64,000 nt of DNA from Clostridiales bacterium (lineage in GTDB: Bacteria > Bacillota > Clostridia > Oscillospirales > Acutalibacteraceae). Below, one piece after another: positions 59,413 through 64,000 of the stretch. The stretch covers positions 1 to 64,000 of the forward strand of contig JAIKWV010000013.1 of NCBI GenBank assembly GCA_024684435.1, in the 5' to 3' direction. Made by a program: the position numbers and the translations under genes. The notes under the pieces are model-generated. The model worked only from the letters and a program-made list of their open reading frames with translations. It did no database searches and was not told where the DNA came from. The number at the start of each line of letters is the position of its first letter. Positions within the stretch are counted from its first letter, which is position 1.

Positions 59413-61767
59413 ATGAATATGGAATATAAGTTTGTTCAAGCGGTCATTCAGGCTCAGGGCGGTTCGGGAGCGGCGTTCAGCAAGCTGTACTCCCGGACTT
59501 ATAAGGGTATTCGCATCTTCGCGGAATCCTTGCTTAAAAATGAAGCTGATGTCGACCGTGTTGTAAAGGATACTTTTACAGAGGCTTTCAACGGCATATC
59601 AAAGCTGAGTTCTCCTGAAAATTTTGAGGAGATACTCTATTCTACGGTTGCTGTCAAATGTCTTGACGTTCTCGGCGGATCTGAAAAGACTAAAGCCGAG
59701 ATCGAAGGCTATGCCTCCGGTTATGAGCCGTTCGGCGAGGGCGTGGAAATATTCCCGGGCAGCTGTGTATCCAGCGACGCTTTCTGCAGCAAGACGGAAA
59801 AATTTATCGAAAACTGTTCCCCGGTGGTCAAGGCAATCGCGTTGCTGTACTATTATGCGTCAATGCCCTTTGCGCACATATCGGTACTTTTGGAATGTGA
59901 CGAGGACACCGTAGCCAGCGCTGTATCTCATTTCAATAAAGATCTTACCAAAGCTGTAAAAACCGCTATTCCGAAATCCGACGACTCCCACAGCAGCGAT
60001 TCCTTATCTGTGCTGACGGTGGTACTTCATAAGATAACGGCTGACAGAGAAGTTGACGTTTCCCGCTATAATTCTCTTTATAAAGAGATCATGCCTAACG
60101 TTGAGTATTCCGAGCCTTCCGTTGAGGAAAATACTACTCTTGATTCTGAATCCATTGAGATCTTATCTGAAAGATACGACGAGCAGGTGGAACAGGAACA
60201 CAAAAACAGCCGCATTAAGGATAACCTCTTTTCGGCCATGATAGCCGTGGGTATCATCGTGGCTATAATAGTGGTTGGACTCGTTATCAAAACTTTCTTT
60301 AACAAGGATGATCCCGGCAAGGTGCCGAACAATCCTTCCTCTTCCAACAGCGGCTATTTCTGGAGCACCGTCGCGTTGAGCGATATTTCCGACATTGAGC
60401 CCGTCAACGGGGACGTAGCGGTATTCACAGACGCGTCCACGGGTCTTAAGGGTCTGATAAACGGAAAGGGCAAAAAACTCCTGTCGGCACAGTATGCAAA
60501 GATAATTAAGGTCGACGTTTCATTCAAGGATACGATCATAGGCGTATATGAAAAGTCTGACGACAAAGAAATGTATGTGGTAGACTCTTCCTACACCTTT
60601 GTTTCTAACACACCTTCACAGATCCCCTACAGCAACCACTATGTATGGGACAATGACCGCAAGGTACTTATGGAGGTCACCGACTCGGGAGAATCTGCGC
60701 AGGCCATTCCCTCCTCTAACAGCAATGTAAACGAACTTTATGCCGTTAAGGATAAGAACGGTCTTTACGGAATGGTAAACGGTAAATATAATCTTATTAT
60801 TCCCACAAAATATCAGTCCCTCGGTGAATACAACGAAGGTCTTGTCGCCGCAAAGTTAAACGGCAAATGGGGTTATATTGACCTGAACGCCGAGGTCGTG
60901 ATACCGTTTGTATATGACGCTCCCGTTATATGGGAGGACGCAAGCTCTGCAAAGCATGAAAAGACCCTTAAATTCAAGAAAGGCATGACCGCCGTAAGAA
61001 AAGACGGCAAGGTTGGCATTATTGATTCCGGCAACAATGTTATAGTCGACTTTACCTACGATGATATCGTACTCAACGAAGGTAATTGCTTCATTGCCTT
61101 GAGGGACAATAAGTGGGGTCTTCTGAATATCAATGAGTCCTTTATACCCACCACGGTGAACCGCGGAGTCACTACAAAGGCTTCTGCCGATGACGTAACG
61201 ACCCTGCCCATGCTCCGTTCCTACACTGTTACCACATCAGGCGATCCTCTTCGTATCAGGCTCTCACCCCTTGAGGGTTCCGCCCTTGTGGGCACCATTC
61301 CCAACGGCACCATGATCAACGGTTCTGTTGAAAAGAACGGCTGGGTGTACCTTACCTACAACGGCAAATCAGGCTGGGCAAGCTCAACATATCTTGTTGA
61401 AAACGTGACCTACACTGTTCCCACAAACACCACCGCTACGACTCCTCCCTCAAACGTTACCACCTCGCCGCAGAAACCCGGCACTACAACTACCACAAAT
61501 AAGCCCACAGAACCGAAGACCACTGTTTATTGGAGAGATAAATATACAACGGCGCCCCCCACCACTTCCGAAAACGGTAAGATAAATATAAACACGGCGG
61601 ACATATCAGAGCTCATGGATCTCTACGGTATAGGCAGGGATCTTGCTCAGGCGATAGTTAATTACCGCGAAACCAACGGACCCTTCAAAAACATATCCGA
61701 TATAAAGAACGTTGACGGAATAACCGAGGATATATATGTCGGTATCCGGAACAACATTACCGTTTAA
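59413..61767 (+). CDS. Membrane protein: sigma-like, WG repeats, SH3, ComEA-type HhH
   Basis: Protein of 784 residues with an unusual order. Residues 15-90 read like sigma-70 region 2 (AAFSKLYSRTYKGIRIFAESLL, DVDRVVKDTFTEAFNGI) and 125-185 like region 4 (VVKAIALLYYYASMPFAHISVLL...VASAVSHFNKDL), as in ECF sigma factors. One transmembrane helix lies at 272-296 (AMIAVGIIVAIIVVGLVI). Outside follow WG repeats (about 315-580; NGKWGYIDLNAEVVIPF, DNKWGLLNIN), an SH3b domain (603-665; DPLRIRLSP, NGWVYLTYNGKSGWASSTYL), a Thr/Pro linker (666-720) and a ComEA-type double helix-hairpin-helix (722-784; ININTADISELMDLYGIGRDLAQAIVNYR). By topology the sigma-like part is cytoplasmic and the DNA-binding-like part extracellular. 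Function unknown; a link between outside DNA or wall state and transcription is speculation. Confidence 0.8.
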   Translation: MNMEYKFVQAVIQAQGGSGAAFSKLYSRTYKGIRIFAESLLKNEADVDRVVKDTFTEAFNGISKLSSPENFEEILYSTVAVKCLDVLGGSEKTKAEIEGYASGYEPFGEGVEIFPGSCVSSDAFCSKTEKFIENCSPVVKAIALLYYYASMPFAHISVLLECDEDTVASAVSHFNKDLTKAVKTAIPKSDDSHSSDSLSVLTVVLHKITADREVDVSRYNSLYKEIMPNVEYSEPSVEENTTLDSESIEILSERYDEQVEQEHKNSRIKDNLFSAMIAVGIIVAIIVVGLVIKTFFNKDDPGKVPNNPSSSNSGYFWSTVALSDISDIEPVNGDVAVFTDASTGLKGLINGKGKKLLSAQYAKIIKVDVSFKDTIIGVYEKSDDKEMYVVDSSYTFVSNTPSQIPYSNHYVWDNDRKVLMEVTDSGESAQAIPSSNSNVNELYAVKDKNGLYGMVNGKYNLIIPTKYQSLGEYNEGLVAAKLNGKWGYIDLNAEVVIPFVYDAPVIWEDASSAKHEKTLKFKKGMTAVRKDGKVGIIDSGNNVIVDFTYDDIVLNEGNCFIALRDNKWGLLNINESFIPTTVNRGVTTKASADDVTTLPMLRSYTVTTSGDPLRIRLSPLEGSALVGTIPNGTMINGSVEKNGWVYLTYNGKSGWASSTYLVENVTYTVPTNTTATTPPSNVTTSPQKPGTTTTTNKPTEPKTTVYWRDKYTTAPPTTSENGKININTADISELMDLYGIGRDLAQAIVNYRETNGPFKNISDIKNVDGITEDIYVGIRNNITV

Positions 61768-61794
61768 CGAAGTTTATCGGCAGTACAAAAATAT

Positions 61795-61830
61795 CCCACA
61801 GACTTTTCCGTCGGAAGGTCTGTGGGTATA
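61795..61830. terminator. Terminator between convergent genes
   Basis: CCCACAGAC / GTCTGTGGG arms with an inner TTCCG/CGGAA stem, followed by a T-rich run. It lies between the sigma-like/ComEA gene and rhaD and can serve both strands. Confidence 0.8.
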
Positions 61831-61855
61831 TTTTTGCATTTTAATATTTTAAAAA

Positions 61856-62671
61856 TCAAAGGTCAAGGAAATCCTTTCTGTATTTGACACCGAAGCCCTC
61901 GGCGATTATCTGAAGCTCTTTATCGGATATCGTATTTATCCTCGGCAGGTGCGCTGATATCATGTAGAGCTGAGCCGCCTTTTCCACGGTCTCGATCAAG
62001 CCGAACGCCTCGTCTATATCCTTGCCTGCGCCGTATATGCCGTGAAGTCCCCAGACAACAAGTCTGAACTCCTTCATCTTTTCCGCGGTGGCTTCGCCTA
62101 TTTCATTTGTGCCGCAGAGCATCCAGGGCAGGACTCCGATCCCGTCCGGGAAAACCACCATACACTCGGTGCAGGTCTCCCACAGGGTATGGGTAAGCTT
62201 TTTTTCATCGAGCTCGTGAACATAGTTCATAGCAAGTGTATAGGTGGGATGGCAATGCATTATTATCCTGTTCTCCGGATCAACGGACAGCCTTGCCATG
62301 TGGCTCATAAGGTGAGCGGGAAGCTCGCTTGTAAACCTGCCGCCGTCGGAATAGCCCCAAAGGAGTTCCATGGTGGTGCCGTCCTTTGCCACACGGATGA
62401 TACCCAGATTGTTCTCCGGGTCGTCCTGAACATTCTTAAAATATTTGCCGGTACCGGTAACTATGAATATCCTGCCTGTAAGCTCCGTTGCGTCGAAGCC
62501 GGAGGGAATGGTGCGGATAACATTGTTCAGATCAAGGTACTCCGCAACATCTTTCTCGTCAAGCATATAGCTTATATTGCCGCCGTTGCGCTCATCCCAT
62601 CCCTGACGGTACATATTAGCCGTGATTTTTTTCATTTCTTCCACAAAGGGTGCTTCAAGAATGTTCTTCAT
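61856..62671 (-). CDS. rhaD: Rhamnulose-1-phosphate aldolase
   Basis: Class II, zinc-dependent aldolase of 271 residues that splits L-rhamnulose-1-phosphate into dihydroxyacetone phosphate and lactaldehyde. It has the family start GWDERNGGNISYML, FIVTGTGKYF, zinc ligands in IIMHCHPTYT, and LHGIYG near 213. The second ATG (62671) has GGAG eight bases upstream and is preferred; the first ATG is only two bases from it. No rhamnose isomerase or kinase gene is next to it in this window. Confidence 0.92.
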   Translation of the reverse strand: MKNILEAPFVEEMKKITANMYRQGWDERNGGNISYMLDEKDVAEYLDLNNVIRTIPSGFDATELTGRIFIVTGTGKYFKNVQDDPENNLGIIRVAKDGTTMELLWGYSDGGRFTSELPAHLMSHMARLSVDPENRIIMHCHPTYTLAMNYVHELDEKKLTHTLWETCTECMVVFPDGIGVLPWMLCGTNEIGEATAEKMKEFRLVVWGLHGIYGAGKDIDEAFGLIETVEKAAQLYMISAHLPRINTISDKELQIIAEGFGVKYRKDFLDL

Positions 62672-62813
62672 TTTCATTTCTCCAATACATTTATATTATC
62701 ATTAAAAAATTAAACGCCTTTATTTGCACGGTGACCTTTCCTGACCCGCGGATGATTATATCACACTCCGCTCCGATCCTCAAGAGGAACCGAAAAACTC
62801 ATTATAAAATTTT

Positions 62814-63524
62814 TCAATACCATATCCAGCCGCCTAAGAATATGACGATAAGCCACTGCCAAAAAGAATATTTTACAGTGACACGGCAGATCGCCGTATA
62901 CCCTCCGTCAAAGGATTGCGCCGTTATAACGGCAGTACCCCTTCCCGTACCGGTCACCTTGCCGTTGCTGTCCACACTTACCTTGCCCGGGTCGGATGAT
63001 GACCATACAACGGTCTTGTTGTCCGCGTTTTCCGGGGTAAGCGCCGCCGTAAGATAAGCTGAGCTTTTATACCTCAAGCTTAATTTATCCCTGTTGAGAG
63101 ATATCCCTTTTACTTCCGTTTTTTCGACGGTCACCTTGCAGACGATATTCGAGGTATCCTCAGTCTCACCCAAGGGTATAACTATCTCATCCGGATTATC
63201 GTTGATGTCCGGGTTATCAACAACAGTCACCGAGATGTTGGCCTCTCCCGAAGAAACAGCCGTAACGACGCCGGTCTTATCCACCTTTGCCACGGCTTCG
63301 TTATCGGACTTCCATGCCAGGAAAACCGTCTCACCCTCCGGCGTAACGGCCGCCTCAAGTTTGAAAGTCTGAGAGACCCGCAGGACGATGGAGGTTTCAT
63401 TCAGCCTGATGGAATCATACGCCGCGGTTTTCAGGGGCAACGCAGACATGACGATCGCCGTTATTATAAAAAATATCATGTATTTCTTTATGAGCTTTTT
63501 CAAAACGTTTCTCCTCTTTTCCAA
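62814..63524 (-). CDS. Secreted Big2 (Ig-like) protein with C-terminal helix
   Basis: Protein of 236 residues. A signal peptide (KKYMIFFIITAIVMSALPLKTAA) is followed by two Big_2 domains: about 38-125 (SIRLNETSIVLRVSQTFKLEAAVTPEG...VAKVDKTGVVTAVSSGEANISVTV) and 130-217 (VKGISLNRDKLSLRYKSSAYLTAALTPENADNKTVVWSSSD...GKVTGTGRGTAVITA). The last residues SFWQWLIVIFLGGWIWY form a hydrophobic C-terminus without a positively charged tail or sorting motif. Probably a small cell-surface protein; the role is unknown. Confidence 0.8.
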   Translation of the reverse strand: MEKRRNVLKKLIKKYMIFFIITAIVMSALPLKTAAYDSIRLNETSIVLRVSQTFKLEAAVTPEGETVFLAWKSDNEAVAKVDKTGVVTAVSSGEANISVTVVDNPDINDNPDEIVIPLGETEDTSNIVCKVTVEKTEVKGISLNRDKLSLRYKSSAYLTAALTPENADNKTVVWSSSDPGKVSVDSNGKVTGTGRGTAVITAQSFDGGYTAICRVTVKYSFWQWLIVIFLGGWIWY

Positions 63525-63596
63525 AAGCTGTTGCCATTTAATACCATATAAAGTATACTATATTTATAAGATAAATTCAACAAGGTTGTGGATGCC

Positions 63597-64000
63597 ATGT
63601 GTAAATTATTTGAATCTGTACCGGATTTCTTCCGTGAGTCCGACGAGCCGCCCTATGACTGCAATGACGGAGCGTCCATGCGTCTGTACCGGGATGTAAG
63701 CGTTGAGGAATACAAGGCTTATACAGACAAGGTAAAAGCCGCCGGTTTTTCTTTATTTGATGAGAACAGGATAAAGGATAATTATTACTCCGGCTTTTCC
63801 GGGGATAACTTTATGCTGTATGTCAACTATTCCGGCGCCGACGGTCATATGCACGTTATCGCAGATCCGAACACCGAGCTTTACGAGAAAGAGAAGCCTG
63901 CTTGTCAGCCCCGGGCCGAGACTGTACTCTATCAGTTTGAGATAGACCACAGCCTTATAGATTGCGGTATGTGTTATATAGTTCAGTGCGCGGACAACAG
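63597..64000 (+). CDS. Probable MBL-fold metallo-hydrolase, 5' part only
   Basis: A frame open from ATG 63597 to the right edge encodes at least 134 residues (MCKLFESVPDFFRESDEPPY ... DHSLIDCGMCYIVQCADN). The visible part has no metal motif yet; the ending TVLYQFEIDHSLIDCGMCYIVQCADN resembles the first strands of a metallo-beta-lactamase fold that follows an N-terminal extension in some clostridial proteins. The HxHxDH motif would lie beyond the window, so this is tentative. Confidence 0.45.
   Translation, partial: MCKLFESVPDFFRESDEPPYDCNDGASMRLYRDVSVEEYKAYTDKVKAAGFSLFDENRIKDNYYSGFSGDNFMLYVNYSGADGHMHVIADPNTELYEKEKPACQPRAETVLYQFEIDHSLIDCGMCYIVQCADN

Noticed and set aside
59413..59970. Calling the N-terminal part a stand-alone sigma factor gene
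   Set aside because: The frame continues without a stop through the transmembrane helix to the C-terminal domain, and no internal ribosome-binding site separates them.

Overview
The window looks like a chromosomal segment of an anaerobic gut member of class Clostridia (Ruminococcaceae/Oscillospiraceae-like). This rests on dockerin-bearing secreted proteins, InlB-type repeat surface proteins, an [FeFe]-hydrogenase-like regulator with its DRTGG and RsbW-type partners, GH27/GH130 glycan genes, TrmK, ileS, glmS and Firmicutes-style AGGAGG ribosome-binding sites. The species cannot be named from the sequence alone.

Bases 1-15.4 k are an accessory island next to a tRNA-Arg(CCG) gene. A minus-strand type I restriction-modification operon (hsdM, hsdS, a HEPN/AbiU2-like gene, a DUF559 nuclease, hsdR, then an amidohydrolase) is bracketed by two Fic genes with similar promoters and operator-like sites. 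The island is flanked by two roughly 300-bp imperfect direct repeats. It also holds five copies of a ~130-bp palindromic element, one of them in frame inside hsdM, a frameshifted four-helix-bundle gene between perfect 23-bp inverted repeats, and an IS3-family transposase.

15.5-21.6 k carries a GH27 alpha-galactosidase with an inserted beta-sandwich, a cyclophilin lipoprotein, a DUF4430 protein, and a dlt-like O-acylation set (carrier protein, MBOAT, SGNH/DltD-like) whose ligase is reduced to a C-terminal remnant. 21.7-26.2 k holds two tandem paralogous secreted proteins with a DUF6273-like domain and InlB repeats. 26.4-30.9 k is a five-gene glycan operon (aldolase, PLP decarboxylase, initiating sugar transferase, class IV aminotransferase, GT2). 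It faces a second MBOAT plus DHHW pair (31.0-33.6 k).

33.8-35.9 k is a DRTGG / anti-sigma ATPase / sensory-type [FeFe]-hydrogenase operon. 35.9-42.3 k holds a subtilase with dockerin, an MFS sugar transporter, an alpha-toroid enzyme and a GH130 protein. 42.4-46.5 k is housekeeping (ileS, DUF1858, trmK). 46.5-51.9 k encodes a 1771-residue adhesin with nine InlB-like repeats and a dockerin. 52-57.3 k is a minus-strand set (CofE-like ligase, XRE-cupin regulator, acyl-CoA synthetase, DUF1015, polysaccharide deacetylase), followed by glmS.

The most unusual gene is at 59.4-61.8 k. It encodes a sigma-70-like cytoplasmic part, one transmembrane helix, WG repeats, an SH3 domain, a Thr/Pro linker and a ComEA-type helix-hairpin-helix in a single chain. 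The window closes with a rhamnulose-1-phosphate aldolase, a small Big2 protein and the start of a probable metallo-hydrolase.
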